Shown here: positions 1 to 5,612 of the stretch, in pieces
How positions within the stretch are numbered: position 1 is the stretch's first letter
How the letters are laid out: each line of letters starts with the position of its first letter
Source: Candidatus Latescibacterota bacterium
Lineage (GTDB): Bacteria; JAAXHH01
Direction of reading: 5' to 3'
DNA length: 9,130 nt
Assembly: GCA_022821935.1 (NCBI GenBank)
Contig: JAJECR010000097.1
Span: 1-9,130, forward strand
The notes under the pieces: generated by a model
Databases searched by the model: none
Seen by the model: only the letters and a program-made list of their open reading frames with translations
What the model was told of the DNA's origin: nothing
Program-made: the position numbers and the translations under genes

Positions 1-576
1 GTGACCGCGGTACAGACCGGGTACCAGTTCCAGGGGTACGTTCCCGCCTACCTGGTGGGCAGCGTCGTCCTGTCATCGGTGGTCCTCGAACTCGCGCCGG
101 TCCTGGGCGCCCTGGTGCTGTCGGGACGGGTGGGCGCCACCATCGCGGCGGAGCTCGGCACGATGCGGGTGACGGAACAGATCGACGCCTACGAGGTGAT
201 GGCCATGAATCCCATCGTCTACCTGGCGATTCCCCGCATCATCGCCGGCATGTTCATGCTCCCGGTCCTCGTGGTCTTCGCCGACGTGATCGGCGTGCTT
301 TCCGGCATGGTCGCGGCAATCGACCGGATGCAGGTGAGCATACCGGACTTCGAGCGAGGCATGCGGGAATTCTTCCGGACCCAGGACGCCTTCTTCGGGC
401 TGTCCAAGGCGTTCTGCTTCGGGATTACGATTACCACGGTCGCCTGCTACCAGGGTTTCAAGGTGAAACCGGGATCGGGCGCCGAAGGCGTGGGCAAGGC
501 GACCACCAATACCGTGGTGGTCTCGTGCATTCTGATCCTTTGCCTGGACTATCTGCTGGCCAGGACGATACTGTAG
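1..576 (+). CDS. mlaE: MlaE-family ABC transporter permease, 3' part (5' end outside window)
   Basis: This is an inner-membrane permease subunit of an Mla/MCE ABC transporter, which moves phospholipids between inner and outer membranes. The visible 191 residues carry the family's conserved core: an LAPVLGALVLSGRVGATIAAELG stretch split over residues 31-53, followed by RVTEQIDAYEVMAMNP and further hydrophobic segments to the C-terminus, ending in a TTNTVVVSCILIL-type last helix. Members are usually about 250-265 residues, so roughly 65 N-terminal residues lie before base 1. The GTG at base 1 is therefore probably an internal valine codon, not the start. The stop at 574-576 is followed 15 bases later by the MCE gene, indicating an operon. 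The ATPase (MlaF type) is not in the window; it commonly precedes the permease and would be expected just upstream. The family call is very secure; orthology to E. coli MlaE itself is inferred. Confidence 0.93.
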   Translation: MTAVQTGYQFQGYVPAYLVGSVVLSSVVLELAPVLGALVLSGRVGATIAAELGTMRVTEQIDAYEVMAMNPIVYLAIPRIIAGMFMLPVLVVFADVIGVLSGMVAAIDRMQVSIPDFERGMREFFRTQDAFFGLSKAFCFGITITTVACYQGFKVKPGSGAEGVGKATTNTVVVSCILILCLDYLLARTIL

Positions 577-591
577 ACCAAGAGGTGTGAC

Positions 592-1521
592 GTGACGTAT
601 ACGAAAAACAGCTTGCTGCCCGACGAGGCGAAACTGGGCATAGTCTTCCTCCTGGCGATCATTACATTCGTCTGGGGCCTCTTCTATCTGAAAGAGTGGC
701 GCGTGACCGGAGATACCTACCTCGTCGATGTGCGTTTGAGCAGCGCCGTCGGAGTCAAATCCTCCGATCCGATCCTGGTGGGCGGCGTGCGCATCGGCAA
801 GGTGGAGGTCGTGACGCTCGACGACCTGACCCCCATAGTCACCCTGCGTATCGACGAACCCTACGAGATCCCCGAAGACTCGCAGGTAGAAGTGATCTCG
901 CGTAGCGTCATGGGCGAGAAATCCATCAACATCCGCAAGGGCATCAGCACGAAGATGATACCGCCGGGGGGTATCATCGCGGGCACGGCCGCGCCGGGAA
1001 TTTCCGATATGTTCACCCAGGTCGATTCCGTGACCGTGAACATGCGCGACCTGTTGAAAAACGCCAACATCCTCCTGGATCCCGAACGGGACAAGTCGAT
1101 AAAGAGCAGTCTTTCCGGCTTCCACGACCTGACCATCGAACTGCAGAATGCCCTGAAACGGGAGAGCGTCCAGATCAACCGGGTCATGGCGAACATGGAC
1201 TCCCTAGTGAGCAATGTGAAGGACCTGAGCGAGACCGAGCGGGCCAAGGTGTCGAACACCCTGGACAATCTGGAAAGCACTTCGGGCCGGTTGAACGCCA
1301 TGATGGACGAACTGCAGACTACGACCACGGCGCTTGACAATATCCTCACACGCATCGACCGGGGCGAGGGTACGATCGGCAGGCTGCTTCAGGATGACAG
1401 CCTCTACGAAGATGTGGCCCGCGTGTTCGTCAAGATGGACAGGCTGGTCGACAACATCGACAGGCTCGTCGTCGATGTAAACGAAAACCCCGGCAGGTAC
1501 GTGAAAGTCGAGATTTTCTGA
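592..1521 (+). CDS. mlaD: MlaD-type MCE domain protein (periplasmic lipid-binding subunit)
   Basis: This is a substrate-binding MCE subunit that partners the upstream permease. It is anchored in the inner membrane and forms a periplasmic ring or tunnel for lipids. Of 309 residues, 15-33 form one transmembrane anchor. Residues about 41-118 are the MCE domain, with VGGVRIGKV at 63-71 and a run of beta-strand-like segments ending near RSVMGEKSINI. Residues about 145-300 look like a long alpha-helical, coiled-coil-prone tail. Near the end there is a GEGTIGRLLQDDSLY motif (258-272) and a final NPGRYVKVEIF, both typical of longer MCE proteins. E. coli MlaD is about 183 residues, so the extra helical tail is a real difference. 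The GTG start at 592 is supported by AGAGG at 581-585 with a 6-base spacer. The next gene in the same direction is 404 bases away and compositionally different, so the operon probably ends here. Confidence 0.92.
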   Translation: MTYTKNSLLPDEAKLGIVFLLAIITFVWGLFYLKEWRVTGDTYLVDVRLSSAVGVKSSDPILVGGVRIGKVEVVTLDDLTPIVTLRIDEPYEIPEDSQVEVISRSVMGEKSINIRKGISTKMIPPGGIIAGTAAPGISDMFTQVDSVTVNMRDLLKNANILLDPERDKSIKSSLSGFHDLTIELQNALKRESVQINRVMANMDSLVSNVKDLSETERAKVSNTLDNLESTSGRLNAMMDELQTTTTALDNILTRIDRGEGTIGRLLQDDSLYEDVARVFVKMDRLVDNIDRLVVDVNENPGRYVKVEIF

Positions 1522-1568
1522 TTTGATGCCGTTGTCATTTACGACCCGATCATGCAAGTGGCGTACAT

Positions 1569-1585
1569 ACCGCTTTCCAAGCGGT
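1569..1585. repeat. Inverted repeat / short hairpin downstream of the MCE gene
   Basis: ACCGCTT and AAGCGGT form perfect 7-base arms around a 3-base TCC loop, 47 bases after the MCE stop codon. It could fold as a small RNA hairpin at the end of the mla operon transcript. No T-run follows (the next bases are TCCCTGCC), so it is not a canonical intrinsic terminator. It may be a 3' stabilising hairpin or chance. Confidence 0.45.
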
Positions 1586-1705
1586 TCCCTGCCATCGCCA
1601 CAATCGTCGACGTAAATAGGTCCGTTTTTGGCACTTATTCGGCATGCGATCTGTTCCTGAATCAGATAACCGCATGGTTTACGAGTCAACGCCTTCACGC
1701 CTGAT

Positions 1706-1721
1706 GGCTTCGATCGAAGCC
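1706..1721. promoter_or_regulatory. Perfect 16-base palindrome, possible operator
   Basis: GGCTTCGATCGAAGCC equals its own reverse complement over all 16 bases. At equal base frequencies about 0.14 such sites would be expected in a window this long (9130/4^8). It lies 204 bases upstream of the kinase start and 2 bases from a second palindrome. A dimeric DNA-binding protein is the simplest reading. No regulator gene is visible next to it, so function is inferred only from symmetry and position. Confidence 0.4.
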
Positions 1722-1723
1722 TC

Positions 1724-1739
1724 GATACCAACTGGTATC
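1724..1739. promoter_or_regulatory. Inverted repeat GATACCA-AC-TGGTATC, possible operator
   Basis: Perfect 7-base arms surround a 2-base centre, starting 2 bases after the 16-base palindrome at 1706-1721. The two sites share no obvious half-site sequence, so they would not be two copies of one operator. E. coli HipB operators are also inverted repeats (TATCC-N8-GGATA). The arms here contain GATACC/GGTATC, which is only loosely similar, and spacing differs. This is a candidate regulatory site for the downstream kinase unit. Confidence 0.4.
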
Positions 1740-1915
1740 ATAAACACTGAACTTATTCCGAACAAGTGCCGACTACTTACTATTATCCGCCAATCTGAAT
1801 TCAAATATGGGAACAAAGAGAAGAGAATTGAGTTCTTGACAGTAGGGTTGAGATTTGTTCTCCTTGAAAGATAGATGGCAGAGCAGGACATAGCCAAAAC
1901 AGGATGAATTGTAGT

Positions 1916-1919
1916 AAGG
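1916..1919 (+). promoter_or_regulatory. Weak ribosome binding site of the kinase gene
   Basis: AAGG lies 6 bases before the ATG at 1926 and is the only Shine-Dalgarno-like sequence there. It is followed by an A/T-rich spacer (TAAAAT). It fixes the start choice at 1926 and is clearly poorer than the AGGAGG in front of the partner gene at 2936. Confidence 0.5.
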
Positions 1920-1925
1920 TAAAAT

Positions 1926-2939
1926 ATGGCAAGGCGGTCGCGGAACAATCGATCTACAACGACGCCTAGCAAAGTCGAGGTGAACATCCGGGCAATTCCC
2001 CTCCTTCCGCCCAAAGGATGGAAGCTATACGAACTGGAGGAATTCCCTATTGTCGGCACGGTTCCGAAGAATTACCTGGCTTATGGCGACCCCCGTTTAC
2101 CGTCAACTGTTGGTTACATTGCGAAGAAGGGACGATTGAAGGCCGATGCAAGAGAATGTGTGACAGAGGAAGTCATCTCAAAAATCGGCGCGATGTTGCC
2201 GGTTCGGATGGCCCGTTCGAAGCTGGTTCGCATTTCGAAGCAGGATGTCCGATTTCTTTCTCGTAATTTCGTTGAACGGAGCAGATTCGAGTTACTCCAC
2301 GGAATTGAACTAGCGGCACGGTATTTTCAGTCCAATCCAGATGAACTTGAATCGGCGTTCGAGTTGTCGGATCCAAACAGGGAACACGATTTTTACACCG
2401 TGCCAAATATCTTGGAAATTCTTGCATCCTTGTATCCAGATGACCACAAGACGCTGGAAGATGGATTTTTCGGAATGCTTGCTTTTGACGCATTTATAGG
2501 GGCACCTGACAGACACGCAATGAATTGGGGCGTCTTAAGTCCTGTTGATGGAAATAAAGGACCAATTCGATTTTCACCGATTTTTGATACGGCACGGGGA
2601 CTTTTTCGCGAAATATCCGATGAGGATTTGATTAATCAGGCCGAACGCCATGGACGTGGAGGTTTTCTTGAACGGTACGCTGAACGTTCCCGGCCGATTT
2701 TCAGCTCAGGTAGGGAACAGAAAGATAATCACTTTTCCCTGATAAGGTGGATTTCTGACGAATTACCAGAACGGCACTGGAAGACGATCCGCAGAGTGTT
2801 TAACGCTGTCAGGATACCAGATATCGAACGGATGCTCCAGAGACGATTTAGTAGTATTTTCACCCAAGATCGAATTGGATTTATCGGGGATCTTCTCGCG
2901 TTTCGAATTGATCGTCTTCGGCAGGAGGTTCGAATATGA
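1926..2939 (+). CDS. HipA/HipT-like serine/threonine kinase core (toxin-type)
   Basis: This is a HipA-fold protein kinase, predicted to phosphorylate a cytosolic target; characterised relatives modify aminoacyl-tRNA synthetases and stop growth. The C-terminal HipA signature is clear. FDAFIGAPDRHAMNWGVL (187-204) holds the catalytic Asp195 and Asn200, matching HipA D309 and N314. FSPIFDTARGLF (216-227) holds the metal-binding Asp221, matching D332. K67 in YIAKK is the likely ATP lysine, followed by an ECVTEEVISKIG helix. With 337 residues it is shorter than E. coli HipA (440) because the N-terminal subdomain is missing; a protein resembling that piece is encoded by the next gene. The region matching the Gly-rich loop (about 40-48) has no serine, unlike HipA (Ser150) or HipT. 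It overlaps the next gene by 4 bases (ATGA). Its base composition is lower in G+C than the flanks, suggesting acquisition. The family is secure; the target and toxicity are inferred. Confidence 0.85.
   Translation: MARRSRNNRSTTTPSKVEVNIRAIPLLPPKGWKLYELEEFPIVGTVPKNYLAYGDPRLPSTVGYIAKKGRLKADARECVTEEVISKIGAMLPVRMARSKLVRISKQDVRFLSRNFVERSRFELLHGIELAARYFQSNPDELESAFELSDPNREHDFYTVPNILEILASLYPDDHKTLEDGFFGMLAFDAFIGAPDRHAMNWGVLSPVDGNKGPIRFSPIFDTARGLFREISDEDLINQAERHGRGGFLERYAERSRPIFSSGREQKDNHFSLIRWISDELPERHWKTIRRVFNAVRIPDIERMLQRRFSSIFTQDRIGFIGDLLAFRIDRLRQEVRI
2923..2928 (+). promoter_or_regulatory. Strong ribosome binding site of the HipS-like gene
   Basis: A perfect AGGAGG lies inside the end of the kinase gene, 7 bases before the ATG at 2936. 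It allows the small partner to be initiated independently of the overlap and probably at a higher rate than the kinase. Confidence 0.75.
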
Positions 2940-3343
2940 AGAAAAGCTTCTGGGATCTGTTAAAGCCCAACGCGTGGGGGACAAACCTCGTACACACCTC
3001 TTCGGATGAATCTCCAGAACGTATTTTGGAAATCTATCGTCCGACATCCGGTGAAGATCGTCTGGTGGGTAGACTCTTCCGTGAACAAGATGATTTTGTT
3101 TTCAAGTATGACTCTGATTACGATAGAGATCCCATCTCAGCGTTTCCCAAGATTGATAAGGTATATCGCTCTAAGCATTTGTGGCCTTTTTTTGCAGTTC
3201 GGATTCCACCGATGGATCGAGAAGATATGCAAAAAGAGATTGAGAGCCGTTCACTAGACAAAAACCAGATCATTGAGATTCTTGGAGCGGTAGCCAAAGT
3301 TTCAGTAACCAGTCCTTATAAATTCAAGCTCTATGGGGATTGA
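2936..3343 (+). CDS. HipS-like small protein (HipA N-terminal subdomain 1 as a separate gene), putative antitoxin
   Basis: This 135-residue protein resembles the N-terminal subdomain of HipA, the piece absent from the upstream kinase. VGRLFREQDDFVFKYDSDY (44-62) matches the HipA-type pattern VGxLxR...F.F.YD..W. It is followed by AFPKIDKVYRSKHLWPFFAVRIPP (69-92), corresponding to the FP.....PFF.NLLPE region, although the LPE motif is altered to IPP. A charged helix (DREDMQKEIE) and DKNQIIEILGAVAKVSVTSPYKF complete it. In HipBST systems the separate HipS binds and neutralises the HipT kinase; I infer the same role here. There is no helix-turn-helix, so it is unlikely to repress transcription itself. 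The start overlaps the kinase stop as ATGA and has a strong Shine-Dalgarno, so the two are coupled and made together. The call rests on motif reading and order, not on an alignment. Confidence 0.7.
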   Translation: MKKSFWDLLKPNAWGTNLVHTSSDESPERILEIYRPTSGEDRLVGRLFREQDDFVFKYDSDYDRDPISAFPKIDKVYRSKHLWPFFAVRIPPMDREDMQKEIESRSLDKNQIIEILGAVAKVSVTSPYKFKLYGD

Positions 3344-3392
3344 AAGCCGTAGCCGCGCGGTAAGTATATCTGATAACAGGAGCAACAACCCC

Positions 3393-4022
3393 ATGCCCAA
3401 CGTATTGTCCGAAGCGCTGGACGGTTACCTGACCGGCCTCATGCCCGACCGGGACGAGGTGCTAACCGAGATGGAGGAAAAGGCCGGTGCGGAGCGGATT
3501 CCCATTGTCGGCCCCCTGGTCGGCCGCGTGTTGTACCAGATGGCCCGGTTGAGCGGCACCCGCCGCGTGTTCGAAATGGGATCGGCCATCGGGTATTCGA
3601 CCATCTGGCTCGCCCGGGCGGTGGGTCCGGAAGGCCGGGTATACTACTCCGACGGCAGCGAGGAGAACGCCGCCCAGGCCCGCGGGTTCATCGAGCGCGC
3701 CGGCGTGGCGGACCGCGTCGTGGTCCAGGTGGGAGACGCGCTGGATCTGCTGGAACAGACCGAGGGCAGTTTCGACCTGATCTTCAACGACGTGGACAAG
3801 CACGACTATCCCCGCGTATTCGACCTGGCGCTACCGCGTATCCGGCAGGGCGGCCTGCTGATCACCGACAACGTGCTCTGGAGCGGACGCGTGACCGAGC
3901 CGTCCGACGACCGGTGGACTTCGGCCATCCAGGCGTACAATCGGAAGGCCTACGGAACCGACGAGGTCTGGACGACGATCATTCCCCTGCGCGATGGCGT
4001 GGCCGTCAGCGTGAAGAGGTAA
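3393..4022 (+). CDS. SAM-dependent O-methyltransferase (catechol/caffeoyl-CoA OMT-like family)
   Basis: This cytosolic enzyme transfers a methyl group from SAM to a hydroxyl, often a catechol, using a divalent metal. Of 209 residues, motif I is FEMGSAIGYSTIWLA (60-74). The acidic SAM contact is around SDGSEEN (87-92), and GDALDLL lies at 114-120. FNDVDKHDYP (131-140) and ITDNVLW (157-163) supply the metal-ligand acids (Asp133, Asp159, Asn160). Length fits the family. An in-frame ATG at 3333 would add 20 residues and overlap the HipS-like gene by 11 bases; I prefer 3393 because an AGGAG sits 8-13 bases upstream and similarity starts there. The stop is 8 bases before the sugar-kinase GTG, so the two are co-transcribed. 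The substrate cannot be read from sequence. G+C returns to the high level of the rest of the window. Confidence 0.88.
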   Translation: MPNVLSEALDGYLTGLMPDRDEVLTEMEEKAGAERIPIVGPLVGRVLYQMARLSGTRRVFEMGSAIGYSTIWLARAVGPEGRVYYSDGSEENAAQARGFIERAGVADRVVVQVGDALDLLEQTEGSFDLIFNDVDKHDYPRVFDLALPRIRQGGLLITDNVLWSGRVTEPSDDRWTSAIQAYNRKAYGTDEVWTTIIPLRDGVAVSVKR

Positions 4023-4030
4023 GGTCCGCC

Positions 4031-5002
4031 GTGCGGATACCGGACAGGCCAGCTGAACTGGATATCGTCTCGATCGGTGAGTGCATGATCGAGATGTTCT
4101 GCGAAGGCCCGCTGGCCACCACCGATACCTATACCCGCACCTTCGCCGGCGACACCATGAACATGCTCGTGGCGGCCTCCCGCCTCGGCGCGAAGACCGG
4201 GTATGTTACCCACGTCGGCAACGATCCCTTCCAGGATTTCCTGACCGGGGCCTGGCGGTCGGAAGGCGTCGATCTGCGTTGCGCTACCCCCCTGGACCGG
4301 CCCAACGGCCTCTACTTCATCTCCATCCTGCCCGGCGGCGAACGGGAATTCACCTACTACAGGGCCGGGAGCGCCGCGAGCTGTCTCGAGCCGGCCGACA
4401 TCGATTCGGATTACATCGGCAGCGCGAAGGTCGTCTATGCCAGCGGCATCACCCAGGCCATATCGAAGAGCGCCCGGGCGGCCGTGCTCGAGGCCTTCCG
4501 GATTGCACGGGAACGCAACGTCGTGACGGCCTTCGATACCAACCTCAGGCTGGGACTCTGGTCTCTCGACGACGCCCGCGAAGCCCTGGACGAGATCATC
4601 CCCCACGTGGACATCCTCCTGCCGAGTGCGCCCGAGGAAAGCGAAGCACTTTTCGGTACGGTCGATGCCGGGGTGGTAATCGGCGCGGCGCGGGAAAGGG
4701 GCGTGGAACTGGTCGCGGTGAAATGCGGCGCGGCAGGTGCGGTGCTCGGACTGGGCGATGAGATCCACGAACTTCCCGCCTACGTGCCGGAAAACGTTTC
4801 CGATACTTCCGGCGCGGGCGACGTATTCAACGGCGGCCTGCTTTACGGACTGACCCATGGCATGAGCGCCGTCGAGTCTGCCCGGTTGGGCACTGTCATG
4901 GCCGGACTCAAGATCCGAGGCCGTGGGGCGACCTACTCGATTCCTTCCAGGGAAGAGGCGTTCGGTGTGTTTGAGCAGATCGGGGGACGGGCTGAAGCGT
5001 GA
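4031..5002 (+). CDS. kdgK: PfkB-family sugar kinase, probable 2-keto-3-deoxygluconate kinase
   Basis: This is a ribokinase-fold enzyme that phosphorylates a sugar or sugar acid with ATP. Its 323 residues show SIGECMIEMF (14-23), the N-terminal substrate motif AGDTMNM (39-45) and GYVTHVGNDPFQDF (57-70). YYRAGSAAS lies at 109-117. FDTNLRLGLW (168-177) is typical of KDG kinases, which have D.N.R..LW. DTSGAGD (258-264) is the anion hole with catalytic Asp264. KDG kinases make 2-keto-3-deoxy-6-phosphogluconate for cleavage to pyruvate and glyceraldehyde-3-phosphate in uronate or Entner-Doudoroff-like pathways; no aldolase or dehydrogenase lies beside it here. The GTG start at 4031 directly precedes the conserved N-terminus and is served by GAGGTAAGG spanning the upstream stop. 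Longer in-frame starts overlap the methyltransferase by over 100 bases and are rejected. PfkB is certain; the exact sugar is likely but not proven. Confidence 0.85.
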   Translation: MRIPDRPAELDIVSIGECMIEMFCEGPLATTDTYTRTFAGDTMNMLVAASRLGAKTGYVTHVGNDPFQDFLTGAWRSEGVDLRCATPLDRPNGLYFISILPGGEREFTYYRAGSAASCLEPADIDSDYIGSAKVVYASGITQAISKSARAAVLEAFRIARERNVVTAFDTNLRLGLWSLDDAREALDEIIPHVDILLPSAPEESEALFGTVDAGVVIGAARERGVELVAVKCGAAGAVLGLGDEIHELPAYVPENVSDTSGAGDVFNGGLLYGLTHGMSAVESARLGTVMAGLKIRGRGATYSIPSREEAFGVFEQIGGRAEA

Positions 5003-5041
5003 GCCGGGCGCGGCAAGCGGGAGTGAAGTACTTCGGTGAGT

Positions 5042-5410
5042 TCAAGGAGCGGTACCAGCAGCCGGAGGATCTTCCGGGTGCCGGTTTTGCGAGTCATTGG
5101 CCGCTTCCTGTTCAACATCCTCTTCAACGCTATCTTCCGGAATTCCAACCTGCCCCGCTTCTTCGTCCACCGCTTTCTCACCCGTTTCGCTTTCTTCTTT
5201 CCCCTCCCCTCCTGCCGCGTTTCCGCCCGATTCGTTCTCCGCTTCTTCATCCACCACGACGTCGTTTTCCCGCATCTCGTCGATGAGGTGGTTCACCTTT
5301 TCGCGCAGGACATCGGCCTGGCGGCCCAGTTCGTCCATTTCGTCGAGCAGCTTTTCGAATTCCGCATCGTCCATTGCGGAACCGTTTCCACGCTTGTCTT
5401 TGCTGGCCAT
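5042..5410 (-). CDS. Small acidic coiled-coil protein, function unknown
   Basis: I do not recognise this 122-residue protein. Residues about 14-50 (from DDAEFEKLLDEM to LIDEMREND) look like an amphipathic coiled coil with leucine/valine heptads. Residues 51-122 are a low-complexity tail rich in Glu, Asp, Gly and Ala, probably disordered. There is no signal peptide or membrane segment, so it is likely cytosolic. The start at 5410 is supported by GGAG six bases upstream on the minus strand (GGAGCGAATC-ATG). A consensus-like promoter lies further upstream (TTGACA at 5501-5496, TAGTTT at 5478-5473). It is convergent with the sugar kinase (39 bases between stops) and divergent from the next methyltransferase. 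Opposite-strand frames over this region give Ser/Pro/Arg-rich products typical of antisense reading. It might be mistaken for non-coding GC-rich DNA; the promoter and ribosome site argue for a gene. Confidence 0.6.
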   Translation of the reverse strand: MASKDKRGNGSAMDDAEFEKLLDEMDELGRQADVLREKVNHLIDEMRENDVVVDEEAENESGGNAAGGEGKEESETGEKAVDEEAGQVGIPEDSVEEDVEQEAANDSQNRHPEDPPAAGTAP

Positions 5411-5472
5411 GATTCGCTCCGGTCGGGGCCGGACCGCAGCGCGTGCCGCCACGGCCGTGAATCGACAACTGA

Positions 5473-5501
5473 AAACTAAACGTATGAGTACCTGTTGTCA
5501 A
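5473..5501 (-). promoter_or_regulatory. Predicted promoter for the minus-strand acidic protein
   Basis: Reading the minus strand, a perfect TTGACA at 5501-5496 is followed after 17 bases by TAGTTT at 5478-5473, which keeps the three most conserved -10 positions (T, A, last T). Transcription would begin near 5466, giving a leader of about 55 bases before the ATG at 5410. The -35 lies inside an inverted repeat (5492-5504). Confidence 0.5.
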
Positions 5502-5504
5502 CAG
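5492..5504. promoter_or_regulatory. Inverted repeat CTGTTG-T-CAACAG over the minus-strand -35
   Basis: Perfect 6-base arms surround one central base and cover the TTGACA of the minus-strand promoter. A bound protein would block that promoter. The -35 hexamer itself contributes part of the symmetry, so chance is possible. Confidence 0.3.
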
Positions 5505-5541
5505 AAAGCGCCGTGGTACCGGGCGGACAGGCAATCGCGGA

Positions 5542-5569
5542 TTGACGCGAAACCGCTGTGTTGTATATT
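5542..5569 (+). promoter_or_regulatory. Predicted promoter for the methyltransferase / SAM hydrolase unit
   Basis: TTGACG at 5542-5547 and TATATT at 5564-5569 are separated by 16 bases, close to the sigma-70 consensus. Transcription would start near 5576, leaving about 37 bases of leader before the ATG at 5613. It sits in an AT-richer pocket between divergent genes, where a promoter is expected. Confidence 0.55.
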
Positions 5570-5612
5570 GAAAACTCGTCGATTCACGAACCGATAAATC
5601 CGGCAGGTGGGC

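Larger units (their letters stand above)
1522..1925. other. 404-base intergenic gap, AT-richer, no supported gene
   Basis: I see no convincing gene here. The longest forward reading frame (76 codons from 1644) has no ribosome binding site and no recognisable family features. A minus-strand frame over 1679-2059 runs into the coding strand of the kinase gene. Base composition shifts down relative to the MCE gene: I count 23/60 G+C at 1741-1800 against 41/60 at 781-840. The gap carries three inverted repeats listed separately (1569-1585, 1706-1721, 1724-1739). A perfect -35-like TTGACA lies at 1836-1841, but no acceptable -10 hexamer sits at 16-18 bases from it. The promoter of the following kinase gene should lie in this gap but cannot be fixed from sequence. 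Confidence 0.6.

Noticed and set aside
73..1125. 350-codon minus-strand frame across the permease and MCE genes
   Set aside because: It spans two well-identified forward genes and gives a His/Arg/Asp-rich product typical of antisense reading.
1836..1841. Perfect TTGACA as the -35 of the kinase promoter
   Set aside because: At 16-18 bases downstream the hexamers (TTCTCC, TCTCCT, CTCCTT) do not resemble a -10 element, so I do not call a promoter.
1644..1874. Forward 76-codon frame in the intergenic gap, considered as a possible HipB-like antitoxin
   Set aside because: No ribosome binding site before its ATG, no helix-turn-helix pattern, and a composition that looks non-coding.
1920..1925. TAAAAT as a -10 element for the kinase gene
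   Set aside because: It abuts the ATG; transcription would begin inside the coding region, and no -35 is present at the right distance.
3340..3370. TTGAAA / TATATC as a promoter for the O-methyltransferase
   Set aside because: The spacer is 19 bases and the hexamers are only moderate; too weak to list as a feature.
3333..3392. Upstream ATG giving the O-methyltransferase 20 extra residues
   Set aside because: It overlaps the HipS-like gene, the extra residues are not family-like, and the internal ATG at 3393 has a better-placed ribosome site.
1522..3392. Search for attachment-site direct repeats, tRNA genes, integrase or insertion sequence around the kinase cassette
   Set aside because: No matching flanking repeats, tRNA-like cloverleaf or transposase/integrase remnant was found by eye.
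5025..5034. Palindrome GAAGTACTTC between the convergent genes, considered as a terminator or operator
   Set aside because: It has only 5-base arms with no loop, no T-run, and a length expected by chance.
5036..5597. Forward frames rich in Ser, Arg and Phe over the acidic-protein gene
   Set aside because: They are antisense images of the Glu/Asp-rich minus-strand gene and have no ribosome site or recognisable domain.
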